From Reyranella sp. (GTDB taxonomy: Bacteria; Pseudomonadota; Alphaproteobacteria; Reyranellales; Reyranellaceae), in contig NZ_SCVH01000145.1 in NCBI RefSeq assembly GCF_004296935.1, forward strand, positions 62,001-126,000: a stretch of 64,000 bases of DNA, given 5' to 3'. The translations under genes and the position numbers were made by a program. The notes beneath the pieces are model-generated. The model did not search any database, was not told the DNA's origin, and saw only the letters and a list, made by a program, of their open reading frames with translations. Shown piece by piece: positions 49,294-57,599 of the stretch (positions are counted from its first letter, which is position 1; each line of letters opens with the position of its first letter).

Positions 49294-49827
49294 TCAGCCT
49301 GCGGCCGCGGCGGGCGCTGCGTCCTGGAAGAGGCCGACCTTCAGGCCGGTGACCTCGTAGATCTGCTTGCCGTCGGCCTGGACGAAACCATCGGCAATAC
49401 CCAGCACGAGCTTGCGCAGGATCACGCGCCGGAGATGCACATGGTAGGTGAGCTTTTTCACGGTCGGCACGATCATGCCGGTGAACTTGACCTCGCCGAC
49501 ACCCAGGGCCCGGCCGCGGCCCGGCGCCTTCATCCAGCCGAGGAAAAAGCCCAGCATCTGCCATAGGGCATCGAGCGGCAGGCAGCCCGGCATCACCGGA
49601 TCGCCCTTGAAATGGCAGTCGAAGAACCAGAGGTCGGGCTTGATGTCGAACTCGGCCACGATCTCGCCCTTGCCGAAATTGCCGCCGGTATCGGCGATCC
49701 TCACGATACGATCCAACATCAACATCGGCGGCAGCGGGAGCTGCGCGTTTCCGGGCCCGAACAGGTGCCCCTTGGCGCACTCGATCAGGTCCTCAAACGT
49801 ATAGCTGTGCTTCTTCTCGCTCACCAT
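49294..49827 (-). CDS. fabA: 3-hydroxydecanoyl-ACP dehydratase/isomerase
   Basis: 177 residues, hot-dog fold. Active-site His72 ([14 protein letters not shown]) and Asp86 (PLDALWQ) are present. [14 protein letters not shown] and [15 protein letters not shown] are FabA blocks. It makes trans-2- and cis-3-decenoyl-ACP. It is the first gene of fabA-fabB-fabI and is divergent from irr, a neighbourhood kept in many alphaproteobacteria. Confidence 0.97.
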   Translation of the reverse strand: MVSEKKHSYTFEDLIECAKGHLFGPGNAQLPLPPMLMLDRIVRIADTGGNFGKGEIVAEFDIKPDLWFFDCHFKGDPVMPGCLPLDALWQMLGFFLGWMKAPGRGRALGVGEVKFTGMIVPTVKKLTYHVHLRRVILRKLVLGIADGFVQADGKQIYEVTGLKVGLFQDAAPAAAAG

Positions 49828-49947
49828 TCACCGCCCACGACCGTCCAATTCAGGAATGAGCCGCAGAATAGGGATGCCCGACGCCGGGTGCAAACCCGGC
49901 GAATTGGGCGATCTGGCCCTTTTCTTGTCTCTATTCACTGCTTACAT

Positions 49948-50367
49948 ATGGGTCCGACCATGAACGGCAACAGCCCCGACTTTCCTGCCCGCCTGCGCGC
50001 GGCCGGCCTGCGCCCGACCCGGCAGCGGGTGGCGTTGGCGCGCCTGTTGTTCGAGAGCGGCCATCGCCATGTCACGGCGGAAGGTCTGCATGTCGAGGTC
50101 AAGGCGACCCGGATGCCGGTCTCCCTGGCCACGGTCTACAACGCGCTCAACCAGTTCCGCGACGCCGGCCTGCTGCGCGAGGTCGTGGTGGCGCCCGGCC
50201 GGTCATATTTCGATACCAACATCGGCCATCACCATCATTTCTTCATCGAGCCGGACGGCGAGCTGCACGATTTTCCTTCCGACAAGGTGACGATCGCGGG
50301 TCTGCCGACGCCCCCCAAGGGAACCCGCCTGTCGCGGGTCGATGTCATCGTGCGGGTGCGCCGCTAA
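49948..50367 (+). CDS. irr: Fur-family iron response regulator
   Basis: 139 residues (135 if ATG 49960 is used). Fur fold: LRPTRQRVALARLLFESGHR HTH, LATVYNALNQFRDAGLLREV recognition helix, and the histidine-rich FDTNIGHHHHFFIEPDGELH typical of Irr. A heme-regulatory CP motif is not visible at the N-terminus. It should act under low iron on ICE boxes; a perfect one lies just downstream of it at 50396. Divergent from fabA. Confidence 0.88.
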   Translation: MGPTMNGNSPDFPARLRAAGLRPTRQRVALARLLFESGHRHVTAEGLHVEVKATRMPVSLATVYNALNQFRDAGLLREVVVAPGRSYFDTNIGHHHHFFIEPDGELHDFPSDKVTIAGLPTPPKGTRLSRVDVIVRVRR

Positions 50368-50395
50368 CCCGTTTCGCTGCGAATCACTTGCAGTA

Positions 50396-50412
50396 TTTAG
50401 AATTGTTCTAAA
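50396..50412. promoter_or_regulatory. perfect Irr box (iron control element)
   Basis: TTTAGAATTGTTCTAAA, a perfect 7-3-7 palindrome matching the ICE consensus TTTAGAA-N3-TTCTAAA. It lies 80 bases before rubrerythrin and 28 bases after irr. Confidence 0.88.
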
Positions 50413-50491
50413 CTTCTTGACGGTCTCGCGGACGCGTCCTAAATCCTGAATGTGGATCGGCGGATGGGCCGGTCAAAGCGGGAGAAGCACC

Positions 50492-50911
50492 ATGGCAAAT
50501 CTCAAGGGATCCAAGACCGAAGACAATCTGAAGGCCGCCTTCGCCGGTGAGAGCCAGGCCAACCGCCGGTATCTCTACTTCGCCCAGAAGGCCGACGTCG
50601 AAGGCTACAACGATGTCGCCGCCGTCTTCCGTTCGACGGCCGAAGGCGAAACCGGCCATGCCCACGGCCACCTCGAGTTCCTCGAGGCAGTGGGCGATCC
50701 GGCCACCGGGCTGCCGATCGGCGCCACCACGTCGAACCTGAAGGCGGCGATCGCCGGCGAGACGCACGAGTACACCGACATGTACCCGGGCATGGCCCGC
50801 ACCGCGCGCGAAGAGGGCATGGCGGAAATCGCCGACTGGTTCGAGACGCTGGCGAAGGCAGAGAAGAGCCACGCCGGCCGCTTCCAGAAAGCGCTCGACA
50901 CGATGGCCTGA
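50492..50911 (+). CDS. rubrerythrin, ferritin-like domain only
   Basis: 139 residues. Di-iron ligands are visible in [35 protein letters not shown] and [10 protein letters not shown]. The C-terminal rubredoxin domain of classic rubrerythrin is missing. It should be a peroxide-linked di-iron protein. GGGAGAA precedes the ATG. The Irr box upstream predicts repression under low iron. It is followed by a terminator and then the Fe-S protein and DUF3501 genes. Confidence 0.93.
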   Translation: MANLKGSKTEDNLKAAFAGESQANRRYLYFAQKADVEGYNDVAAVFRSTAEGETGHAHGHLEFLEAVGDPATGLPIGATTSNLKAAIAGETHEYTDMYPGMARTAREEGMAEIADWFETLAKAEKSHAGRFQKALDTMA

Positions 50912-50928
50912 GCCCTTCGGGCTCAAGG

Positions 50929-50954
50929 AAGGGGACCCGCGAGGGTCCCCTTTT
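50929..50954 (+). terminator. terminator after rubrerythrin
   Basis: AAGGGGACCC and GGGTCCCCTT pair perfectly around GCGA, followed by TT. The next gene starts 41 bases later, so it may only partly stop transcription. Confidence 0.8.
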
Positions 50955-50994
50955 GCTTCCCACCTTCTTTTGCTCGCAACCAAGCGAATCCGAT

Positions 50995-52353
50995 ATGCGC
51001 GAAGGCAGCCTCGAAGCCCCGGTCCGTCACGCCCTCGATTGGCAGAACCCCTGGTTCTGGGATGAGGCTGCGCTCGAGAAGGAGATGGAGCGTACCTTCG
51101 ACATCTGCCACGGCTGCCGTCGCTGCTTCAATCTCTGCGACTCCTTTCCGCGGCTGTTCGACCTGATCGACAACGGTCCGACCGGTGAACTCGACGGCGT
51201 GAAGAAGGAAGACTACGCCCAGGTCGAGGAAGCCTGCACGCTCTGCGACATGTGCTTCATGACCAAGTGCCCCTATGTGCCGCCGCACGAGTGGGCGCTC
51301 GACTTCCCCCATCTCATGCTGCGCCATCGCGCGGTGCAGGCGCGCAAGAAGGGCGTCGATTTCATCGATCGCCAGCTTGCCGCCACGGACAGGACCGGCC
51401 GGCTCGGCACCTTCGTTTCCGGCCTCGCCAACTGGACCACCGATGAGCACAACACGCTCACGCGCCCGGCGATGGAGCGGATCGCCGGCATCCATCACGG
51501 CGCCCGCCTGCCGCGCTATGCCGGCGAGACTTTCGAGATCAGGGCGGCGCGCGAGGGCGTGGTGCTGAACGAGGCGGCGCCGGCCTTCGGCAAGCGCAAG
51601 GCCGTGCTCTACGCCACCTGCTTCGTGAATTTCAACAACACCGCCATCGGTGCCGCGGCGCGCGCGGTGCTGGCCAGGAACGGCGTCGAGACCGAAGTCG
51701 TCCATCCCGCCTGCTGCGGCATGCCCAAGTTCGAACTGGGCGATCTCGAAGGCACGGCGACGGCGGCGAAGACGGTGTCGGCGGCGCTGCTGCCCTGGGT
51801 CGACAAGGGCTACGACGTGATCGCGCTCACGCCCTCCTGCGCCCTGATGCTGAAGTTCGAATGGCCGCTGCTGCTGCCCAAGGAACCTGACGTGGAACGG
51901 CTGTCACAGGCGACCTTCGACCTCTCCGAGTATGTGGTCGACATCGCCAAGAAGCATGGGCTCGCCCCCGGCTTGGAGCCGCTCGAAGGCGGCGTCAGCA
52001 TCCATCTCGCCTGCCACGCGCGAGCCCAGAACATGGGTGCCAAGGCTGCCGAGATGCTGCGGCTGGTGCCGAAGACGCGGGTCGCGGTCATCGAGCGCTG
52101 CAGCGGCCACGGCGGCATCTGGGGCGCGCGCACGGAGAATTTCGAGACGGCGGTGAAGGTCGGCAGGCCCGCGGCGCAGGCGGCGCTGAAGAACGACACC
52201 AGTTTCGTCGCCTCCGAATGCCCGCTCGCCGCCGATCACCTGATGCAGGTGATGGAGATGACCGCGGGCGACGAGAAGCCCAGGCCCTCGCGCGCCGACC
52301 ATCCGATCGAGCTTTTCGCGCGCGCCTACGGCCTGATCGGACAGGACCAATGA
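50995..52353 (+). CDS. GlpC-like 4Fe-4S/CCG-domain protein
   Basis: 452 residues. Two [4Fe-4S] motifs: CHGCRRCFNLC and CTLCDMCFMTKCP (about 38-100). Two CCG-like domains follow; the first has HPACCGMPKF, the second RCSGHGGIWG in place of a second CCG. This is the heterodisulfide-reductase/GlpC-type electron-transfer protein usually found with rubrerythrin and DUF3501. It may pass electrons to rubrerythrin or to a quinone pool; unproven. The stop overlaps the DUF3501 start (ATGA). Confidence 0.9.
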   Translation: MREGSLEAPVRHALDWQNPWFWDEAALEKEMERTFDICHGCRRCFNLCDSFPRLFDLIDNGPTGELDGVKKEDYAQVEEACTLCDMCFMTKCPYVPPHEWALDFPHLMLRHRAVQARKKGVDFIDRQLAATDRTGRLGTFVSGLANWTTDEHNTLTRPAMERIAGIHHGARLPRYAGETFEIRAAREGVVLNEAAPAFGKRKAVLYATCFVNFNNTAIGAAARAVLARNGVETEVVHPACCGMPKFELGDLEGTATAAKTVSAALLPWVDKGYDVIALTPSCALMLKFEWPLLLPKEPDVERLSQATFDLSEYVVDIAKKHGLAPGLEPLEGGVSIHLACHARAQNMGAKAAEMLRLVPKTRVAVIERCSGHGGIWGARTENFETAVKVGRPAAQAALKNDTSFVASECPLAADHLMQVMEMTAGDEKPRPSRADHPIELFARAYGLIGQDQ

Positions 52354-52940
52354 CAGCGCCGCGCAAGATCGAAACCGGGGCCATTCTGCCGCCGGCTGAT
52401 TACCTCAAGGTGCGCGCCGAGCGCCGCCGCCAGATGGCGGAACTCAAGAAGAACCGGCGGCTCGAGGTCGGCCCGTTCGCGACGTGCTACTTCGAGTCGT
52501 ACGACACGATGCTGCACCAGGTGCACGAGATGCTGTTCATCGAGAAGGGCGGCCCGGCCCAGATTCCCGACGAGCTGGCGGCCTACAATCCGCTGATTCC
52601 CCAGGGCCGCGAGCTGGTCGCCACCATCATGTTCGAGATCGACGATCCACTGCGGCGCGCCCGCGTGCTGGGATCGTTGGGTGGCGTCGAACGGCATGCC
52701 TTCATCCGGGTCGGCGCCGAGACGATCCGGGGTGTGGAGGAGGGAGACCAGGAGCGCTCGCGCGAGGATGGCAAGGCCTCGGCCGTGCAGTTCGTGCGCT
52801 TTGCCTTCACGCCTGCCCAGATCGCCGCCTTTCGCGGTAGTGACGGCGACGTCGTGGTCGGTTTCGATCACCCCAACTACGGTCACATGGCGGTGATGCC
52901 GCGCGCCGTGCGCGAAACCCTGGCGGGCGACTTCGCCTGA
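52350..52940 (+). CDS. DUF3501 protein
   Basis: 196 residues. Typical DUF3501 blocks are YLKVRAERRRQMAELKKNRR, LEVGPFATCYFESYDTMLHQ, HEMLFIEKGG, ELAAYNPLIPQGRELVATIM and FRGSDGDVVVGFDHPNYGHM. It is translationally coupled to the Fe-S protein gene. Its role is unknown, but the constant partnership with rubrerythrin suggests peroxide or iron stress. Confidence 0.9.
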   Translation: MTAPRKIETGAILPPADYLKVRAERRRQMAELKKNRRLEVGPFATCYFESYDTMLHQVHEMLFIEKGGPAQIPDELAAYNPLIPQGRELVATIMFEIDDPLRRARVLGSLGGVERHAFIRVGAETIRGVEEGDQERSREDGKASAVQFVRFAFTPAQIAAFRGSDGDVVVGFDHPNYGHMAVMPRAVRETLAGDFA

Positions 52941-52942
52941 CC

Positions 52943-53827
52943 CTAGCGCTTCCGCGAAAACGTCAGATCGTAGTGAATGGGCAGTATCAGGATCAAGGGA
53001 TCGCCGGGCATGTCGCCCGGCACCGGCGGGAACGGCGCTGACTTGCGGATTGTCTCGAGCTCGGCGGCATCGATGGCGGGCCAGCCGCTCGACTTGTCGA
53101 TCCTGACATCGATCAGCCGGCCGTCGCGCGCGATCGTGACGCGCGTGACCACGCGGCCCTCCTGCTTGTTGTCGGCGGAGATGCGCGGATAGAAGCGGTG
53201 CCGCGCGGTATGCCGGGCGACGAGATCCAGATAGGCATTGCGCGCCCGGCCCTTGCCGATCAGCCAGTCCGAAGAGTTCGACGGAGGGGCTGGCACGCTG
53301 GCCGGCGAATTCATCGACGGCTGCGCCGGCGCAGGCTGGGGCGGCCTCGGCAATGGCGCCTGCGATAGCGCGCCCTGCGGCGGTCGCGCGGCTGGGCGCG
53401 GCGGCGGCGGTGGAACGGGCTTGGGGAAGTCGCGCGCCGTCGGAGGCGGCAGTTCCTCCGGCAGCGCCAGGGCCTGCTCCAGACTTGGCGGCGGGGTTGG
53501 CTGGGGCGGCGGTGGCTGCTCGGGCGGAGGTGGCTCGGCGAGTGCCTGCTGCGGCTCTTCGCGGGGCGGTTCCGGGGGTGCCGGCTCCGGCGTGCCGGCC
53601 GCGACAGCCTGGACGGGCTTGTCGTCCGATTGTGAATCCATGCTCGTCGGTGGAGCGCCGGCGTCGACCGTGATCATGATGGCATCTTGCGGCGGCTCGG
53701 TCGGCCGGAACGGTGAGGCCCACCACAGCACCGCAGCCGCCGCGCCGTGCAGCGACAGCGCCAGAACGACCGCTGCCGGCGACATTCGGCTGGATTTCGA
53801 ATAGAGGGCGCTGACGGTTTGGGCCAC
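52943..53827 (-). CDS. TonB-like protein, paralogue A
   Basis: 294 residues starting at GTG. A membrane anchor (about 15-37, MSPAAVVLALSLHGAAAAVL) is followed by a long proline-rich rod (about 60-190) and a C-terminal TonB domain (ARHRFYPRISADNKQEGRVV, VTIARDGRLIDVRIDKSSGW). It links the inner-membrane proton force to outer-membrane receptors. The N-terminal VSALYSK-x3-MSPxA block is shared with the next gene, showing a tandem duplication. No exbB/exbD are nearby. Confidence 0.88.
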   Translation of the reverse strand: MAQTVSALYSKSSRMSPAAVVLALSLHGAAAAVLWWASPFRPTEPPQDAIMITVDAGAPPTSMDSQSDDKPVQAVAAGTPEPAPPEPPREEPQQALAEPPPPEQPPPPQPTPPPSLEQALALPEELPPPTARDFPKPVPPPPPRPAARPPQGALSQAPLPRPPQPAPAQPSMNSPASVPAPPSNSSDWLIGKGRARNAYLDLVARHTARHRFYPRISADNKQEGRVVTRVTIARDGRLIDVRIDKSSGWPAIDAAELETIRKSAPFPPVPGDMPGDPLILILPIHYDLTFSRKR

Positions 53828-53885
53828 GACGTTACGTTACTACGTCCCGGCGTGGGTGGCGGCTAGCTGGCGGGCACTGCTGCTC

Positions 53886-54899
53886 TCAATTGGAGCGCCT
53901 GAAATGGAGCGGCAGAATGAAACTATGTTGAGCGCCCGCGATTTCGGGCGGAAGCCGAGGATAGGGCCCGGCCTGGCGGATCAAGTTCACGGCGGTGGCG
54001 TCGAGCGCTGCAATGCCGCTCGACTGGAACAGCCCGACATCGACCAAACGACCATCGCGCGCCACCGTCATTCGCAGGACGACCGAGCCCTGCTCGGTCG
54101 TTACGTTGCGAACGAACTGCTGATGTTGCGAGAGAATTCGGGAGACCTGCCACAAATAGTCATCTTCGACTTTACGTTGACCATACTGGCTTGCCGGATT
54201 TGTCAGTGGTGACGGCCGCGCGGCAGCCTGCGAATCGGCCGGTGCGCGCTGCTGCGGCGCCGTCGAAAGAGGCGAGGGCTGAAGCTGCTGGCGTTGCGGC
54301 GGCGGCGCCTGGGCGCGTTGCGGCGGTGGCGGGGGCGTCTTCGGTGGTGGTGGCGGCGCGGCCTTGGGGAAATCTTGTGCGGTAAGCGGCGGCGGTGGCG
54401 CCTCCACCGGCGGCAGGGCCTGCTCCAGCTTTGGCTCCGGCGGCGGCGGCGGTGGCGCCGCGGCTGCTTGTTGTTGTTCCGGCGCCGGCTTTGCGGGTTC
54501 CGTGGCCTGCACCGGCTTCTCCGCCGGCGTTGGGCCGGGTTGCGGTGGGGCGGGTTGGGCGCGTGGATCGGGCGTCAGGGAACGCGGCGGCGCGAGACCC
54601 AGCCGCGGGGCTGGGTTGGGCGGCGGGCTGGCGGGCGGCGGGCTCGGCACTTGGGCAGCCGCCTGGGGGGCAGCCGCTTGGGGGGCCGGCGCCGGCTGCG
54701 CGGCCTCCGGTGTCGCTGGAGGCGGGGTTGGATCCTCGACCGTGAACTCGATGGCCCGTTCGGCGGCTTCGGCCTCGTGCCGGGGCAGCTCCCACAGGAA
54801 GGCCAGCGCCACCAGGGCATGCAGAAGTGCCGCCATCGCCGCCGCCACCGGCGACATGTGGTTGAACTTGGAGTAGAGGGCGCTAACTGCGTGGGCCAC
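53886..54899 (-). CDS. TonB-like protein, paralogue B
   Basis: 337 residues from a GTG start, same layout as paralogue A: anchor MSPVAAAMAALLHALVALAF, a longer Pro/Ala/Gln-rich rod (about 60-240) and a C-terminal TonB domain (LRMTVARDGRLVDVGLFQSS, ATAVNLIRQAGPYPRLPPEI). The rod is longer and richer in Gln than in A, so the two may serve different receptors. It ends 58 bases before A. Confidence 0.88.
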   Translation of the reverse strand: MAHAVSALYSKFNHMSPVAAAMAALLHALVALAFLWELPRHEAEAAERAIEFTVEDPTPPPATPEAAQPAPAPQAAAPQAAAQVPSPPPASPPPNPAPRLGLAPPRSLTPDPRAQPAPPQPGPTPAEKPVQATEPAKPAPEQQQAAAAPPPPPPEPKLEQALPPVEAPPPPLTAQDFPKAAPPPPPKTPPPPPQRAQAPPPQRQQLQPSPLSTAPQQRAPADSQAAARPSPLTNPASQYGQRKVEDDYLWQVSRILSQHQQFVRNVTTEQGSVVLRMTVARDGRLVDVGLFQSSGIAALDATAVNLIRQAGPYPRLPPEIAGAQHSFILPLHFRRSN

Positions 54900-54934
54900 G
54901 GCGACCCATTTCTACGTGCCGATTGTGGCGGCCG

Positions 54935-55489
54935 CTAGTTAATCGGTTCGGACTTATAGACGCCCCACATGCCGGTCCGTTCAATCCAGCCGCTGACGCC
55001 GGACACTTTGACCCGGCACCAGTCGCCGGCGCAGGAGCGAATTTCGCCCATCACCTCGGGCTCCAGCTTGGCCACGACTTCGGCCGAGGAGGCAGGCGTC
55101 TTGTGGAGGCTGGCCGCCTTCGAGGCGATGATGAAGCTGCGCTTGCCGGTCAGCAGGCTCTGGTGAACCCAGCCGCTGGCACCCTGCCAATCGCGGATTT
55201 TGCGCCAGTTTTCGTATTCGGCGACGATTTCGACGGGCATGGCCTTGCGCTTGAAAACCCAATCCACCGGGTATCGGGTGCCCGGCCCCGTGCGGACATT
55301 GACCTCGTCCGAGCGCAAGGAGGCGAAGCGCGGAATCGGCAGGCCCGACCCCTTGCGCTGCACCATGGCCGATTTGTCGACAGCGTAGGCGCCGCCTTTC
55401 GACCACGGCCCGACTGGCAGAAGGACTGTAAACGCGACAAAGGCGACGCAAAGCGAGACGGACGGTCGAATTCCCATTGGGGTCAGCAT
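54935..55489 (-). CDS. exported bacterial SH3-domain protein
   Basis: 184 residues. Signal peptide (VSLCVAFVAFTVLLPVG) then two SH3b-like repeats: LRSDEVNVRTGPGTRYPVDW with WRKIRDWQGASGWVHQSLL, and ASLHKTPASSAEVVAKLEPE with RVKVSGVSGWIERTGMWGVY. Probably binds envelope peptidoglycan. Start 55489 or 55477. It lies just upstream of the TonB pair in the same direction and may be co-transcribed with it. Confidence 0.85.
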   Translation of the reverse strand: MLTPMGIRPSVSLCVAFVAFTVLLPVGPWSKGGAYAVDKSAMVQRKGSGLPIPRFASLRSDEVNVRTGPGTRYPVDWVFKRKAMPVEIVAEYENWRKIRDWQGASGWVHQSLLTGKRSFIIASKAASLHKTPASSAEVVAKLEPEVMGEIRSCAGDWCRVKVSGVSGWIERTGMWGVYKSEPIN

Positions 55490-55638
55490 ACCTCAAATCT
55501 TCACATTCGGCGACAAGTACTTGAAAAGGCGCGATTTTTAGCCGCGCCAGATATCCGGCCCGCTTGCTGGACAAGGCGCGCGCGGAATTGGTAATCGGGC
55601 AGTCGTCATCTGTCGCGCCAGCCCGGTACCGATCCCAC

Positions 55639-56634
55639 ATGCCGTCCAGTTCAAAGAAAAAGCCGCTGGTGATCGTCACCCGGAAGCTGCCCGAGGCGAT
55701 CGAAACGCGGCTCATGGAGCTGTTCGACACCCGGCTGAACGCCGACGACCGGCCGCTCGACGCCGCCCAGCTTGTCGAGGCCGTCAAGACGGCCGATGTG
55801 CTGGTGCCCACCGTCACCGACCGCATCGACAGCCGCCTGCTGTCGCAAAGCGGTCCGCGGCTGAAGCTCATCGCCTCGTTCGGCACCGGTGTCGATCACA
55901 TCGATCTCGATGCGGCCCGCCAGCGCGGCATCACGGTCACCAATACGCCGGGCGTCCTTACCGAGGACACCGCCGACATGGCCATGGCGCTGGTGCTGGC
56001 CACGGCACGGCGCATGGGCGAGGGCGAACGCATGGTCCGCTCGGGCAAGTGGACCGGCTGGAGCCCGACCTCGATGCTGGGCGCCCGCCTGCAGGGCAAG
56101 CGCATGGGCATCGTCGGCATGGGGCGCATCGGCCAGGCGCTGGCGCGGCGTGCCCGCGGCTTCGGGCTCGCCATCCACTATCACAACCGCAAGCGCGCCC
56201 ACGCCGAGATCGAGCGCGAACTCGAGGCGACCTATTGGGAGAGCCCCGACCAGATGCTGGCGCGCATGGATATCGTGTCGGTGAACTGCCCGCATACGCC
56301 CGCGACCTTTCATCTCCTGTCGGCGCGGCGCCTGAAGTTGATGAAGCCTACGGCCATCATCGTGAACACTGCGCGCGGCGAGGTGATCGACGAGAACGCG
56401 CTGGTGCGCATGCTGAAGGCGGGAGAACTGGCGGGCGCCGGCCTCGACGTCTACGAGCACGAGCCGCAGGTGAACCCGAAGCTGCTCGAGCTCGACCGTG
56501 TCGTGCTCCTGCCGCACATGGGATCGGCCACGCTCGAGGGCCGCATCGAAATGGGCGAGAAGGTCCTGATCAACATAAAAACCTTCGCCGACGGCCACAA
56601 GCCGCCGGACCGCGTGCTGGCGACGATGTTCTAG
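55639..56634 (+). CDS. D-isomer-specific 2-hydroxyacid dehydrogenase
   Basis: 331 residues. NAD site GIVGMGRIGQALARRARGFG, catalytic Arg in VNTARGEVID, Glu in YEHEP and His in LLPHMGSATLEG. This is the glyoxylate/hydroxypyruvate reductase-like or formate-dehydrogenase-like 2-hydroxyacid family; the substrate is not decidable. The ATG at 55639 lacks a strong ribosome site. Divergent from the SH3 protein. Confidence 0.9.
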   Translation: MPSSSKKKPLVIVTRKLPEAIETRLMELFDTRLNADDRPLDAAQLVEAVKTADVLVPTVTDRIDSRLLSQSGPRLKLIASFGTGVDHIDLDAARQRGITVTNTPGVLTEDTADMAMALVLATARRMGEGERMVRSGKWTGWSPTSMLGARLQGKRMGIVGMGRIGQALARRARGFGLAIHYHNRKRAHAEIERELEATYWESPDQMLARMDIVSVNCPHTPATFHLLSARRLKLMKPTAIIVNTARGEVIDENALVRMLKAGELAGAGLDVYEHEPQVNPKLLELDRVVLLPHMGSATLEGRIEMGEKVLINIKTFADGHKPPDRVLATMF

Positions 56635-56711
56635 CGCATTCACATGCGCTGGTGGGCGGCAGGGCCTTCACAGGCCCGGGAGCCCGCGCGGTTCCCATTG
56701 CGCACGACTTT

Positions 56712-57581
56712 CTAGAGGTCGTTTTCAACCATCTCGCGGCTGCGATCGTCGACCAGGACGTCGCGTGCCGAGCGGCCGACCTGGGCGCCGATCAGGATGG
56801 TGAGTGACGTCCAGTACATCCAGACCATGATGGCGGCAAAGCCCGCCGTGGCGCCGAAGGCGGACGTGAGCTGCGTCACTTCGAAGTAGTAGACCAGCGC
56901 GCGGTTGCCGGCGGCGAACAGGAGCGCGTTCACGGCGCCGCCGATCAAGGCATATCTCCACGGAACGCCGCCGGTCGGCAGCCACTTGTAGATCAGGGTG
57001 AAGAAGGCCGAGAGAATGCCGTAGTGCACGAACGCCGACATCGCCGGGCCGATCCATTCGCCGAGGATGGGAAAGGCTTCCAGGGCGCCCGCGTAGGCCG
57101 AGATCAGCACGCTCGCCAGGATGACGACGATGAGCAGGACGCCCAGCACCACCATGAGGGCGACCGCGAGCAGTCGCGATTTTATGCTCGCCAGCACCGG
57201 GTGCACGTAGAGCGCCTTGCCGCTGCGCCAGATCGCATCGATGCCGTCGTCCAGCTCGACGAAGACACGCGTGCCGGTATAGAGCAGGACGGCGGCGCCG
57301 ATGATCGCCGCGATCCCACCGCCTCGGAAGAGATCCTGCGAGGCGAAGCGGCGGATGCTCTTGAGCTGGTCCTGAGCGACAACGGTCCCGAGGGCGTCGA
57401 AGATCGCCTCCTGGGCCATCAGCTTGCCGACGAACGGCTCGGCGATGGCGATGCTGAAGATCATGATCGGGCCGATCGCGAACATCGTATAGAACGCCAT
57501 CGCCGCGGCCGATGTAGACAGCCGGTTGGTGAAGTAGCCGGTGCCGGCGGAGTAGGCGATGCGCCAGAGCGTGGTGATCAT
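56712..57581 (-). CDS. YihY/BrkB-family membrane protein
   Basis: 289 residues with about six membrane segments. The family start MAFYTMFAIGPIMIFSIAIA is present, then GGGIAAIIGAAVLLYTGTRVFVELDDGIDAIWR, YALIGGAVNALLFAAGNRAL and GATAGFAAIMVWMYWTSLTI. Role debated in the family (not RNase BN). The ATG at 57581 is used rather than a TTG at 57587. It lies 18 bases after the acyltransferase gene in the same direction. Confidence 0.9.
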   Translation of the reverse strand: MITTLWRIAYSAGTGYFTNRLSTSAAAMAFYTMFAIGPIMIFSIAIAEPFVGKLMAQEAIFDALGTVVAQDQLKSIRRFASQDLFRGGGIAAIIGAAVLLYTGTRVFVELDDGIDAIWRSGKALYVHPVLASIKSRLLAVALMVVLGVLLIVVILASVLISAYAGALEAFPILGEWIGPAMSAFVHYGILSAFFTLIYKWLPTGGVPWRYALIGGAVNALLFAAGNRALVYYFEVTQLTSAFGATAGFAAIMVWMYWTSLTILIGAQVGRSARDVLVDDRSREMVENDL

Positions 57582-57599
57582 GGTCAAGCGTGGGTGGGG

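Noticed and set aside
47217..49352. A 711-codon plus-strand frame antisense to fabI-fabB
   Set aside because: It mirrors well-identified fab genes and its composition is low-complexity Gly/Asp/His as expected from an antisense high-GC frame.
53940..54800. Dense short repeats that could suggest a CRISPR array
   Set aside because: They are proline codons of the TonB rods, with no fixed repeat length or spacers.
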